Below, one piece after another: positions 22,519 to 29,371 of a stretch of DNA of 29,371 nucleotides (within the stretch, counting starts at the first letter, position 1; the number at the start of each line of letters is the position of its first letter). Source of the DNA: DATMBL01 sp050735975. GTDB taxonomy: Bacteria > Desulfobacterota > Binatia > UBA9968. The notes beneath the pieces were generated by a model. The model was given only the letters and a program-made list of their open reading frames with translations, ran no database searches and was not told where the DNA came from. The position numbers and the translations under genes are program-made. The stretch is from contig JBOHVS010000158.1 in assembly GCA_050735975.1 (NCBI GenBank), positions 1-29,371 on the forward strand, in the 5' to 3' direction.

Positions 22519-23772
22519 ATGAATCCTTTTTTTTCCGGAACAGGTCTTCCTGTCATCTATTTGTTGGCGGCGTTGTTGGCGTTTCTAGTTCCGAAGCCGG
22601 GCTTCCCTCAGGTCTCTGAAATCGAGTCTCTCAAGGCGCTTGTCCGCGACATGCAGCAGCAACTGCAAAAGGCGTTGAGCCGGATCGAGCAGTTGGAGAA
22701 GGACAAGGCGGCGGATTCGGCGAAGGCGGAGCAAGTGGAAAAATCCGTGAAGGCAGTCCAAAGCGCGCCGTCGATTCTCAACCCGGCGATCGGCGTGGCC
22801 ATTGATGCGACCGCGGAGCATCGGGGCAAGACCGGGGGCGATTTCAATTTTCGCGCCGCGGAAGTAGGCATCTCGGCTTCGGTCGATCCCTACGCGCGCG
22901 CCTACGCGTTTATTTCAGGTAAGAAGGAAGGGGTTGAATTGGAAGAAGCGGCGATCGTTACCACTTCGCTGCCGTGGAATCTGCAAGCCCGAGCGGGACG
23001 TTTTTTCGCCGATTTCGGGCGCTTGCCAAAGTTTCATGAGCATGAGCTGCCGTTTGTCAATTTTCCGATCTCGCTGGAACGCATCGCCGGCGGAGAGGCG
23101 AAAGCCGATGGCATCGAGATGAGCTATCTGTTTCCAACGCCTTTCTTCCTCCGCGGCACGATCGGCGGGTACAACAAAATCGGCGAAGAGAACGAGCGAC
23201 TCGACGACGCGAAGTCACGCGCCTGGAGCCGCTTTACTTATCTAGGCAGGCTGCAGACCTATTTCGATCTCACGGACCATCAAAGTCTCGAGTTGGGGAC
23301 GAGCCTGGCGCACACACCTTCGATTCGCCTTGCGGGAGATCCTCATGGCGGGAGCCGATCTCTGACCGGTCTGGATTTGACCTATCGCTACCAACCTCTC
23401 GGGAGCGCGCTCTATCAGGGATTTACCTTGGGTGGAGAGCTCTTTGGCAACAGCGAACGGGTGGAGCGCGCTGCCGGCTTCCGGCGGATGTTCGCCCTTG
23501 GCGGGTACGCCTATGGCGAAGCGAAGCTAAATCGCCGGTGGTCCGCGGGCCTTCTCTTCGATCACGCTCCGAGTTTGAGCAGCCCGGGCAAGAAAACGAT
23601 AGGGTATTCCCCTTTCGTGACCTGGAAGCTGAGTGAATTTAACCGGCTGCGCTTCCAGTACAGTTTTTTAGATGACGACGTGAAGGAAGAGAAGGCTGAG
23701 GGCGGCCACCAATTCCTTTTGCAGTGGACCACGGTCTTGGGGAGTCACACCCATGGATTCCGCACGCGTTAA
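22519..23772 (+). CDS. Outer-membrane beta-barrel (porin-like) protein of the metal-uptake locus
   Basis: The 417-residue protein has a hydrophobic N-terminus (about 10-30), a coiled coil at about 33-76 (SEIESLKALVRDMQQQLQKA and following heptads), then an alternating beta pattern to the end. HEHELPF near 175 and the terminal SHTHGF are His-rich. The coiled coil plus barrel recalls trimeric porins such as the OprP/OprO type or LbtU-like barrels; there is no TonB box or plug. ATG 22519 has GGGAGGT at 22506-22512. An upstream TTG at 22450 is in frame but adds residues before the signal. The binding-protein gene follows after 13 bp, so it likely moves a metal or metal complex across the outer membrane. 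Confidence 0.8.
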   Translation: MNPFFSGTGLPVIYLLAALLAFLVPKPGFPQVSEIESLKALVRDMQQQLQKALSRIEQLEKDKAADSAKAEQVEKSVKAVQSAPSILNPAIGVAIDATAEHRGKTGGDFNFRAAEVGISASVDPYARAYAFISGKKEGVELEEAAIVTTSLPWNLQARAGRFFADFGRLPKFHEHELPFVNFPISLERIAGGEAKADGIEMSYLFPTPFFLRGTIGGYNKIGEENERLDDAKSRAWSRFTYLGRLQTYFDLTDHQSLELGTSLAHTPSIRLAGDPHGGSRSLTGLDLTYRYQPLGSALYQGFTLGGELFGNSERVERAAGFRRMFALGGYAYGEAKLNRRWSAGLLFDHAPSLSSPGKKTIGYSPFVTWKLSEFNRLRFQYSFLDDDVKEEKAEGGHQFLLQWTTVLGSHTHGFRTR

Positions 23773-23785
23773 AAAAGGAGATTTT

Positions 23786-24712
23786 ATGAACCGAGATCGC
23801 AGAACCTTTCTTAAAATTCTATTGCTTCTTAGTTTGGTCGTCGGATCTCAGACCGCGGTGTATGCCCAGCAGATTCGCGTCATAACCACGATCCCCGACC
23901 TGGCCGATATTACGAAACAGATCGGCAAAGGGCTGGTGAACGTCGAGAGCCTTACTAAAGGCGTGGAATTCATGCATGCCGTGCCGGTGAAGCCCAGTTT
24001 TGTTCCCAAGCTCAACCGCGCCGACGCGCTTGTGGCGATGGGATTGGATCTGGAAGCGTCCTGGCTTCCGGCCTTGTTGGAAGTTGCGAGCAATCCCGAA
24101 ATCCTACCCGGCCAGCCGGGACATATCGATTGTTCCACCGGAGTCAATGTTGTCGAGGTTCCAAGAGCCGTGGACCGATCGGAGGGGGACGTGCACCCGC
24201 GCGGCAATCCGCATTACAATCTTGACCCTGTAAACGGGAGAGTTATCGCGCGCAACATCGCGGACGGCCTGTCGCGCAATTTTCCCCAGCACAGGGCGGC
24301 ATTCGAAAAAAATCTGAACGCGTACCTGGCGGAATTGAATAAGGCGATCGCCCGTTGGGAAACCATGGCAGCGCCCCTCAAGGGGATTAAGATCGTGGCC
24401 TACCATCAGGATTGGAATTATTTCGCCAGTCGATTCGGCTTGCAGGTAATCGGCAGCATCGAGACAAAACCGGGCATCGACCCGACGCCGAACCATCTGA
24501 TCGCTCTGGCGCAGAAAATGCAGCAAGAGAAAGCGCAAATCATTATTTACGGCCCGCAGAGCGACCGCTTCCCACGACAATTGGCCGGCCAAACCGGCGC
24601 GAGCATTGTGAGGTTGCAGAGTACGGCCGGCGCGCTTCCAGATACCGACACGTACATTAAATTCATCGACTATAACGTAAGGAGTTTGCTCGCTGCCGTG
24701 AGGAAGGGTTAG
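23786..24712 (+). CDS. Metal ABC transporter substrate-binding protein (ZnuA/TroA family) with Tat-like signal
   Basis: This periplasmic cluster A-I binding protein for Zn, Mn or Fe has 308 residues. Candidate metal ligands are His64 (EFMHAVP), His143 (GNPHYNLDP) and His207 (AYHQDWNYF), with an acidic residue such as Asp260 as fourth. The His-rich loop typical of many ZnuA proteins is absent. The signal peptide reads MNRDRRTFLK then a leucine-rich core and VYA before QQ; DRRTFLK fits the twin-arginine pattern. ATG 23786 has AAAGGAGA directly upstream; an in-frame ATG at 23753 lies inside the barrel gene and is not preferred. The ATPase gene follows within 7 bp. Confidence 0.92.
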   Translation: MNRDRRTFLKILLLLSLVVGSQTAVYAQQIRVITTIPDLADITKQIGKGLVNVESLTKGVEFMHAVPVKPSFVPKLNRADALVAMGLDLEASWLPALLEVASNPEILPGQPGHIDCSTGVNVVEVPRAVDRSEGDVHPRGNPHYNLDPVNGRVIARNIADGLSRNFPQHRAAFEKNLNAYLAELNKAIARWETMAAPLKGIKIVAYHQDWNYFASRFGLQVIGSIETKPGIDPTPNHLIALAQKMQQEKAQIIIYGPQSDRFPRQLAGQTGASIVRLQSTAGALPDTDTYIKFIDYNVRSLLAAVRKG

Positions 24713-24718
24713 AGAACG

Positions 24719-25441
24719 GTGGTTATGGGTAATTCGAGCGCAACTTCGGGGAGCGACTCCGTGAGTGAGTTGCTCCCGTTGGTCAGTCTTCGCGGCGTTC
24801 GTCTCGGATACGACGGTGCTCCGGTGCTCGAAGGTGTTGAGCTCGATATCCATAACGGCGACCTTATCGCCCTCGCCGGGCCCAACGGCTCGGGTAAGAC
24901 AAGCCTGTTCAGGGCGATCCTCGGCTTTCTACCGATTTTAGGCGGTTCACTTATACGCAACTGTGCTTTTAACGAGTTCGGCTACGTGCCTCAAAACGCC
25001 GCGCTGGACGCCACTTTCCCTGTGACTGTCGCGGAAGTCGTCAAAATGGGCGCTTACGGGCGACTTAAACCATACGAACGGTTGCCGGCACAGGAGAAGC
25101 GGCGACTAGAGAATGTGCTCCAACAGGCCGGCTTGAGTCATCTTGCGACGCGACCTTTCTTTTCTCTGTCAGGCGGCCAAAAGCAACGAATTCTCATCGC
25201 GCGCGCTCTTATGGTCCGTCCGAAAATTCTAATTTTGGATGAGCCATTGTCCGGCGTGGATACGGAGTCCCGCGCCGCAATCACCGATCTCTTGCTGAGA
25301 ATCAATCGCGAGGAAAAGAAAGCGATTTTCTTTTCAAGTCACGATCTGCGCATGGTGCGGAGCGTTGCGAGCAGGGTTCTACGCGTGGATCATGGCATCG
25401 CGGCGTGGGAGGAGGGAGGCCAAAACGGCCATTCATGGTGA
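24719..25441 (+). CDS. Metal ABC transporter ATP-binding protein
   Basis: This is the cytoplasmic ATPase of the metal importer, with 240 residues. Walker A GPNGSGKTS is at 54-62, the Q-loop Gln at 92, LSGGQKQR at 150-157, Walker B LILDEP at 171-176 and the H-loop His at 208. The fold starts near residue 20; the first 19 residues are a short Ser/Gly-rich extension. The start GTG 24719 has AGGAAGGG at 24701-24708; ATG 24725 is a close alternative. The stop overlaps the permease start by seven bases. Confidence 0.94.
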   Translation: MVMGNSSATSGSDSVSELLPLVSLRGVRLGYDGAPVLEGVELDIHNGDLIALAGPNGSGKTSLFRAILGFLPILGGSLIRNCAFNEFGYVPQNAALDATFPVTVAEVVKMGAYGRLKPYERLPAQEKRRLENVLQQAGLSHLATRPFFSLSGGQKQRILIARALMVRPKILILDEPLSGVDTESRAAITDLLLRINREEKKAIFFSSHDLRMVRSVASRVLRVDHGIAAWEEGGQNGHSW

Positions 25442-26316
25442 GCTTTCTAGATATATTCAGCCCGTCTTTTCTGCTTTTCCCGGCGCTCTTGGGCAGCGCT
25501 ATACTCGCCCTTGTTTGTCCTCTGGTGGGGGCTCATCTCATCTTGCGCCGCCGCATATTTCTAGGTCTGACCTTGCCTCAGGTAGCGGCTTGCGGCGTCG
25601 CCTTCACATTTTGGCTGTATCATGAAGCCGGGCTGGTACACGGCGCCGGTGGCGAGCGGCTTTTGGCCATGGCCGGCTCTCTGCTTTGCACTTTTATCGG
25701 GATGGGGCTTCTCGCATACCTTGATCGTCATGCGACGGGTTCGCCGGAAGGCCGTCTCGCCGCAACCTACGCACTGGCGTCGGCTCTGACCATTCTTTTC
25801 GTCGTTTTTAATCCAGCCGGCGAACTTGAGATTCTGAATTTGCTCAAAGGCGAAGTGATCGCTCTGTCCCGGACTGAGCTTAAGCTTCTTGCGGCAGCTT
25901 ATGGATTCGTGGTAGCGGGGTTGATTGTTTTCCGGCGCGAGTTTCTCTTGACCTCGTTCGACCCGGATCTTGCTTTTCTGCTCACGGGCGGGAAAGCCCA
26001 GTGGAGCGTTCTGCTCTATTTGCTTTGCGGCTTTAGTATTGCTGTAGGAGTCATCATGGCAGGCCCTTTGTTGGTCTTTGGGTTTATGGTTTTGCCCGCC
26101 CTGGCGGCCCGCCCCTTTGCGCGGGGGACGGCTTCATTTTTCGTAACTTCATCTTTGATCGGTCTTTTCACCGCGATTCTCGGGTTCTATTTGTCAATCA
26201 TTTTGGATCTGCCGCTGGGGCCGACCGACGTTGCTTTGGGCTGCGTGTTGCTTTTTTTCAGCCATGCCATAAGCCGGGCGGGTGCGCGGCGCAGAGCGAC
26301 GGTTGCCGTGCTTTGA
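25435..26316 (+). CDS. Metal ABC transporter permease (ABC-3/ZnuB family)
   Basis: This inner-membrane permease has 293 residues and about eight hydrophobic segments, including FLLFPALLGSAILALVCPLV near the start, GSLLCTFIGMGLLAYL, ATYALASALTILFVVF, LLYLLCGFSIAVGVIMAGPL, and two near the C-terminus. The cytoplasmic loop GHLILRRR-like segment (AHLILRRRIFLGLTLPQVAACG) matches the position where the family contacts its ATPase. ATG 25435 overlaps the ATPase stop; a longer in-frame GTG at 25405 is within the ATPase gene. It ends the metal locus. Confidence 0.93.
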   Translation: MVSFLDIFSPSFLLFPALLGSAILALVCPLVGAHLILRRRIFLGLTLPQVAACGVAFTFWLYHEAGLVHGAGGERLLAMAGSLLCTFIGMGLLAYLDRHATGSPEGRLAATYALASALTILFVVFNPAGELEILNLLKGEVIALSRTELKLLAAAYGFVVAGLIVFRREFLLTSFDPDLAFLLTGGKAQWSVLLYLLCGFSIAVGVIMAGPLLVFGFMVLPALAARPFARGTASFFVTSSLIGLFTAILGFYLSIILDLPLGPTDVALGCVLLFFSHAISRAGARRRATVAVL

Positions 26317-26427
26317 AATCACGATCATCTCCGTGAGGGATCTTGGGCCAAATTGAATCACTACCGGGAATTCTGTTCCCTTTACTCCGCAGCAAGCTCT
26401 GATATAGTTCCCGCCAAGGTCGGCAAG

Positions 26428-27600
26428 ATGGCATCCCTATTGATCAAAAACATCGGCACTCTCGTCACGGGAAAGTTGGAGAATCCGTTGCGGGAAGCGG
26501 ATTCAATTTTCATCAAAGACGGCGTCGTCCACGCCATCGGCAACGGCTTGAAGCAGACTGCGGATCAAACGATCGACGCCAACGGCATTACAGCCATTCC
26601 GGGTCTCATCGATTCGCACTCTCATCCTTCAATCGGCGAATACACGCCGGCGCAGAATTCTCTATCGTGGATCACCAACTATATGCACGGCGGGGTGACG
26701 GCGCTCATCTCCGCCGGGGAGTTGCATCTGCCTGGACTGCCGTTGCCGCCGGATGCGCGAACAGCCCTCTCAGTGGCGATCGTGACGAAGCGCTGTTACG
26801 ACAACCTGCGGCCGTCGGGCGTCAAGGTCCATGCCGGCACCTTGCTGTTGGTTCCGGGACTGACGGAAAAGGATTTCGACGAGATCGCGTCGCTCGGAAT
26901 CCGTCTCGTCAAGTTCATTTTTTACGATTACAGCCTGCTGCCGAACGGCGAAGCCGAGCGCTATGTGCAATGGGCAAAGGCGCGCGCGATCAAAGTGAAA
27001 ATTCACTCCGGCGGCGTGTCGCGATCGGGCGTGAGTCAGGTCGCCGGATTTGACATCGTGAAAAAGATTCAGCCCGACATTATCGGTCACATTACCGGCG
27101 GGCCGATTCCGATGCCTGAAGTCGACATGATTCGAATCGTCAACGAAACGGCTTGCTTCGCCGAGATCTGCAGTTCGGGTAATTACCGGTTGGCGCTGAG
27201 CCTAGTACGCGCGGTCAAGACGAAGAATGCATTCGACCGCGTGCTCATCGGCACGGACACGCCGGGGGGAACCGGTATCATCCCGCGCGGCATGTTGCGC
27301 GAGATCGCGTTCATATCGTCGGTGGGCGAAGTGCCGCCGGAGCGGACTATCTGCATGGCGACGGGCAATGTAGGACGCGCCCACGGGCTGGAAATCGGGA
27401 TTCTCGAAGAGGGTCGCTCCGCCGATCTTGTCTTGCTGCATAAAATCACCGGCTCAGTCGCAAAAGACGCGCTCGACTCGTTCGCCAAAGGCGATCTGCC
27501 GGGCATTTCGACTGTGATTATCGACGGCGAGATCCGCGTTGCCGGCCGGAGCCAGCAGACGCCGCCGCCGGAGCGCGTCGCGATCCAGACCTGTTGCTGA
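26428..27600 (+). CDS. Enamidase-like metal-dependent amidohydrolase
   Basis: The 390-residue protein is an amidohydrolase-superfamily barrel. The metal motif is IDSHSHP near residue 60. It closely resembles, from memory, the clostridial enamidase that opens 6-oxo-tetrahydronicotinate: MHGGVTALISAGE, GVKVHAGTLLL, HSGGVSRSG, GHITGGP, GTDTPGGTGIIP, CMATGN and the ADLVLL end with a PP-rich tail all align in order. Metal ligands would include the two His of HSH, His of KIHSGG, His of IGHITGG and Asp of GTDTP. ATG 26428 is chosen because an in-frame TTG at 26353 adds 25 residues before the usual start. The true substrate is unknown; no nicotinate pathway partners are in the window. The LLM oxidoreductase gene starts 12 bp downstream. 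Confidence 0.88.
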   Translation: MASLLIKNIGTLVTGKLENPLREADSIFIKDGVVHAIGNGLKQTADQTIDANGITAIPGLIDSHSHPSIGEYTPAQNSLSWITNYMHGGVTALISAGELHLPGLPLPPDARTALSVAIVTKRCYDNLRPSGVKVHAGTLLLVPGLTEKDFDEIASLGIRLVKFIFYDYSLLPNGEAERYVQWAKARAIKVKIHSGGVSRSGVSQVAGFDIVKKIQPDIIGHITGGPIPMPEVDMIRIVNETACFAEICSSGNYRLALSLVRAVKTKNAFDRVLIGTDTPGGTGIIPRGMLREIAFISSVGEVPPERTICMATGNVGRAHGLEIGILEEGRSADLVLLHKITGSVAKDALDSFAKGDLPGISTVIIDGEIRVAGRSQQTPPPERVAIQTCC

Positions 27601-27612
27601 AGGAGAAAATTC

Positions 27613-28593
27613 GTGAGTGCGTTTGAATTCGGCGTCGGACTTTTTCCGACGGAGCCCCTGGGCAAGATGATCCACCTGGCCAAACTCTCCGAAGAGCTAG
27701 GCTTTAGCCACCTCTGGGTCGGCGATTCGCATCTCATCTGGCGCGAGGCCTACGTCAACATGGCGGCCGTTGCGTTAAACACCACCAGGGTCAAGATCGG
27801 CACCGGGGTCACCAATCCTGTAACACGGCATCCATCGGTTGTCGCGAGCGCCTACGCGACCTTGGAGGAATACTCACCCGGAAGGACGATCGTCGGCATC
27901 GGTCTGGGCGACAGCTCGGTCGAGACCATGGGCATGAAGCCCGCAAAGCTAGCGTATTTCGAAAAGACGATGCAGCAAATGCGGGATCTCTTCGCCGGCA
28001 AGGAAGTTCAACTCGATACCGGTAAGATCCACTTACTGCACCCGTGCAAGAGCAAGGTCCCGGTCTACATCGCGGCGAGCGGGCCGAAGATGCTCGAGCT
28101 TTGCGGGCGCATCGCCGACGGCATCATCGTTCTTGTCGGCGTGGCCGACGAGTATATTGCGCACGCCCAAGAGAAGATCGCCGCGGGAGCCGAGGCGGCG
28201 GGACGAAAATTAGCAGACATTAATCTCGTTCTTTGGGTGCCCTGCGCTGTTTCCGACAACGCTCCGGCCAAAGACGCGGTGAAAGCGCATGTCGCGCGGG
28301 TGGTGGCTCATCCGCTTCCCTACGTGCTCGATCCGAACGAACAGAACGTGCTGGCAGAGATTCGCAAAACCTACGATTACTACCACCACATGGATCAACA
28401 GGCCAATCATGCCGAGGTCATACCCGATTGGCTGGTGGATAAGTTCGCCATTGCCGGCACGGTCGCCGAGTGCCGCGCGCAGATCGAGCGGATCAAAAAG
28501 ACCGGCATCCAACAGATCGCCATAATCCCGTACAGCCCGCCGGGTGGCAGCCGGGAAGAAACCTTGCGCGGATTCGCGAAAGCGATGAGCTGA
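27613..28593 (+). CDS. LLM-class flavin/F420-dependent oxidoreductase
   Basis: This is a luciferase-like TIM-barrel oxidoreductase of 326 residues, nearest in pattern to the F420-dependent methylene-tetrahydromethanopterin reductase (Mer) group. Visible elements are the opening strand FGVGLFPTEP, LGFSHLWVGDSH (about 29-40), KIGTGVTNP (about 61-69), GRTIVGIGLGDSS (about 89-101), PVYIAASGPKMLELCG and ADGIIVLVG (about 149-175), and a C-terminal barrel strand IQQIAIIPYSP. The start GTG 27613 has AGGAG at 27601-27605. Whether it uses F420 or FMN cannot be told. Its tight spacing to the amidohydrolase suggests a shared catabolic or modifying route for a cyclic amide or related compound; this is inference. 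Confidence 0.9.
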   Translation: MSAFEFGVGLFPTEPLGKMIHLAKLSEELGFSHLWVGDSHLIWREAYVNMAAVALNTTRVKIGTGVTNPVTRHPSVVASAYATLEEYSPGRTIVGIGLGDSSVETMGMKPAKLAYFEKTMQQMRDLFAGKEVQLDTGKIHLLHPCKSKVPVYIAASGPKMLELCGRIADGIIVLVGVADEYIAHAQEKIAAGAEAAGRKLADINLVLWVPCAVSDNAPAKDAVKAHVARVVAHPLPYVLDPNEQNVLAEIRKTYDYYHHMDQQANHAEVIPDWLVDKFAIAGTVAECRAQIERIKKTGIQQIAIIPYSPPGGSREETLRGFAKAMS

Positions 28594-28714
28594 TTATGCC
28601 GCTATGTGAGCCGGAGCCGGTATAGTTGCGACGGAGTTTGCCCTACCTATGAGCGAACCCGGCAAAGGCGGTAGCCGTGACTCGAAGCTAACAGACTGTT
28701 TTCAGCAGATGCAC
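28594..28714. other. Convergent gap after the LLM gene
   Basis: I see no gene, clear terminator or word repeat here. ACTGTTTTCAGCAGATG at 28694-28710 faintly resembles the CTTTTTCAGCAGCCTG element at 21000-21015, but the match is too weak to claim. Confidence 0.3.
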
Positions 28715-28996
28715 TCAAGTATCGCCGTTGGGTGTTGCCCTTGAAACCAACGGGAAGCGTTCGGGATGTTCTATAGACTCAACCGCTAAGTCGATATCTA
28801 GGTCCGGCCAATAAAGGTGACGAGGGTGGGGCATTTCAACCTTTAAGATCGCGTCGATCGTTGAGTTGCGAAACCAGGGAAACTCATTGAAAGGCACAAA
28901 CAGCTCTCGTTCCTCTAAAAAGATCCAGAAACCGTGCTGGGAAATGTTGGTGACTTCAGCTTGCGAAGTGTTTTTTCCACGCGGTTTTGATTTCAT
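28715..28996 (-). CDS. DUF2442 protein
   Basis: The 93-residue product matches the DUF2442 pattern: EVTNISQHGFWIFL, RELFVPFNEFPWF, then the HLYWPDLDIDLAVESIEHPE core and a short tail. It has no known reaction; DUF2442 genes often sit beside DUF4160 genes and have been suggested to form toxin-antitoxin-like pairs. ATG 28996 has GAGGAAC just upstream; an in-frame TTG at 29011 is less likely. It overlaps the end of the frameshifted DUF4160 gene by 41 bases. Confidence 0.88.
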   Translation of the reverse strand: MKSKPRGKNTSQAEVTNISQHGFWIFLEERELFVPFNEFPWFRNSTIDAILKVEMPHPRHLYWPDLDIDLAVESIEHPERFPLVSRATPNGDT

Positions 28997-29194
28997 CGCT
29001 ATGTTCCTCAATTAAGCTCTGGGCCTCTTGAAGATCCTTCTCCTTCAGGCCATAATTCTGAGCCAATTGACCTCGGGTTCAACCCAGAATTTGGCCTCTC
29101 CGCCTGCGCAATAAACGTGCACATGGATCCGGCGTTCCTCACGGGAAAAGAAAAAGAACCGAAAGCCCTTCGCACGGAATACGGTTGGACTCAC
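28956..29194 (-). pseudogene. DUF4160 gene broken by a one-base deletion
   Basis: From GTG 29194 the frame reads VSPTVFRAKGFRFFFFS, then REERRIHVHVY and GEAKFWVEPEV, the DUF4160 pattern, but then stops early after NWLRIMA. Adding one base between 29070 and 29069 restores QLAQNYGLKEKDLQEAQSLI followed by EEHSDEIKTAWKKHFAS and a stop at 28956, the expected second half. The gene is therefore broken, or the assembly lacks one base here. It starts five bases after the DUF456 stop and overlaps DUF2442, so the three form one minus-strand unit. Confidence 0.85.
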
Positions 29195-29198
29195 ATCG

Positions 29199-29371
29199 TC
29201 ACCACAGGCGAGCTACGACATATATGCCGATCATCGAAAACGCCAGCGCGATTTTGATTGCGGCGCCAAGGACCAAGCCTATGGTCGCGCCGATGCCCGC
29301 GCGCGTCGCGTCGTGGAGGCCGCGCTGCGCCGAAAGCTCGCCGACGACGGCGCCAATGAAGGGACCGAACA
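29199..29371 (-). CDS. DUF456 membrane protein, C-terminal part (cut by window end)
   Basis: The minus strand from the window end reads FGPFIGAVVGELSAQRG, then LHDATRAGIGATIGLVLG and AAIKIALAFSMIGIYVVARLW before a stop at 29199-29201. The glycine-rich GPFIGAVVGE and the hydrophobic tail fit the C-terminus of DUF456 (YqgC-like) proteins, small multi-pass membrane proteins of unknown role. Only about 57 residues are in the window; the N-terminus is missing. Confidence 0.75.
   Translation of the reverse strand, partial: FGPFIGAVVGELSAQRGLHDATRAGIGATIGLVLGAAIKIALAFSMIGIYVVARLW

Overview
The window reads as chromosomal DNA from a moderately GC-rich, diderm (Gram-negative) bacterium. It carries an outer-membrane barrel gene, periplasmic export signals, HslVU, an LptM-type lipoprotein and an LLM-family (F420/flavin) oxidoreductase. 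The gene order hslVU, argBDFGH, lipoprotein, lysA, dap recalls Desulfobacterota-like or related uncultured lineages; this placement is inference, since no rRNA or tRNA is present.

Region 1 (1-13592, all +): hslV and hslU (ATP-dependent protease), then argB, argD, argF, argG and argH (N-acetylglutamate to arginine), a small lipoprotein, lysA, dapF, dapA and dapB (diaminopimelate/lysine branch). argA, argC, argJ and the middle DAP steps are not here. Region 2 (13593-19559, +): a HigB/HigA toxin-antitoxin pair with a 19-bp palindromic operator, a terminator, dimeric glycyl-tRNA synthetase with a good promoter, and a heterodimeric ABC exporter whose first gene has a one-base frameshift near its start. 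Region 3 (19582-21602, -): ECF sigma factor, zinc-finger anti-sigma factor and a secreted protein made of about nine 18-residue repeats, probably an envelope-stress module. Region 4 (22120-26316, +): a metal-uptake locus with a small exported Cys-x-Cys protein, an outer-membrane barrel, a binding protein with a twin-arginine signal, ATPase and permease. Region 5 (26428-28593, +): an enamidase-like amidohydrolase and an LLM oxidoreductase. Region 6 (28715-29371, -): DUF2442, a frameshifted DUF4160 gene and the end of a DUF456 membrane protein.

The most unusual feature is the intergenic DNA. Gaps between otherwise ordinary biosynthetic genes are filled with short tandem words of 6, 7 or 9 nt in which mostly one position varies, for example AACCTN, TTCGARG, GAGCANG, RGTCAGA, NTGCAAA and CACNAAGNN. 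Several families are paired as imperfect inverted repeats, with mismatches falling at the variable word position. The same words recur in at least seven gaps. I recall similar strings from other environmental genomes but cannot check this here.
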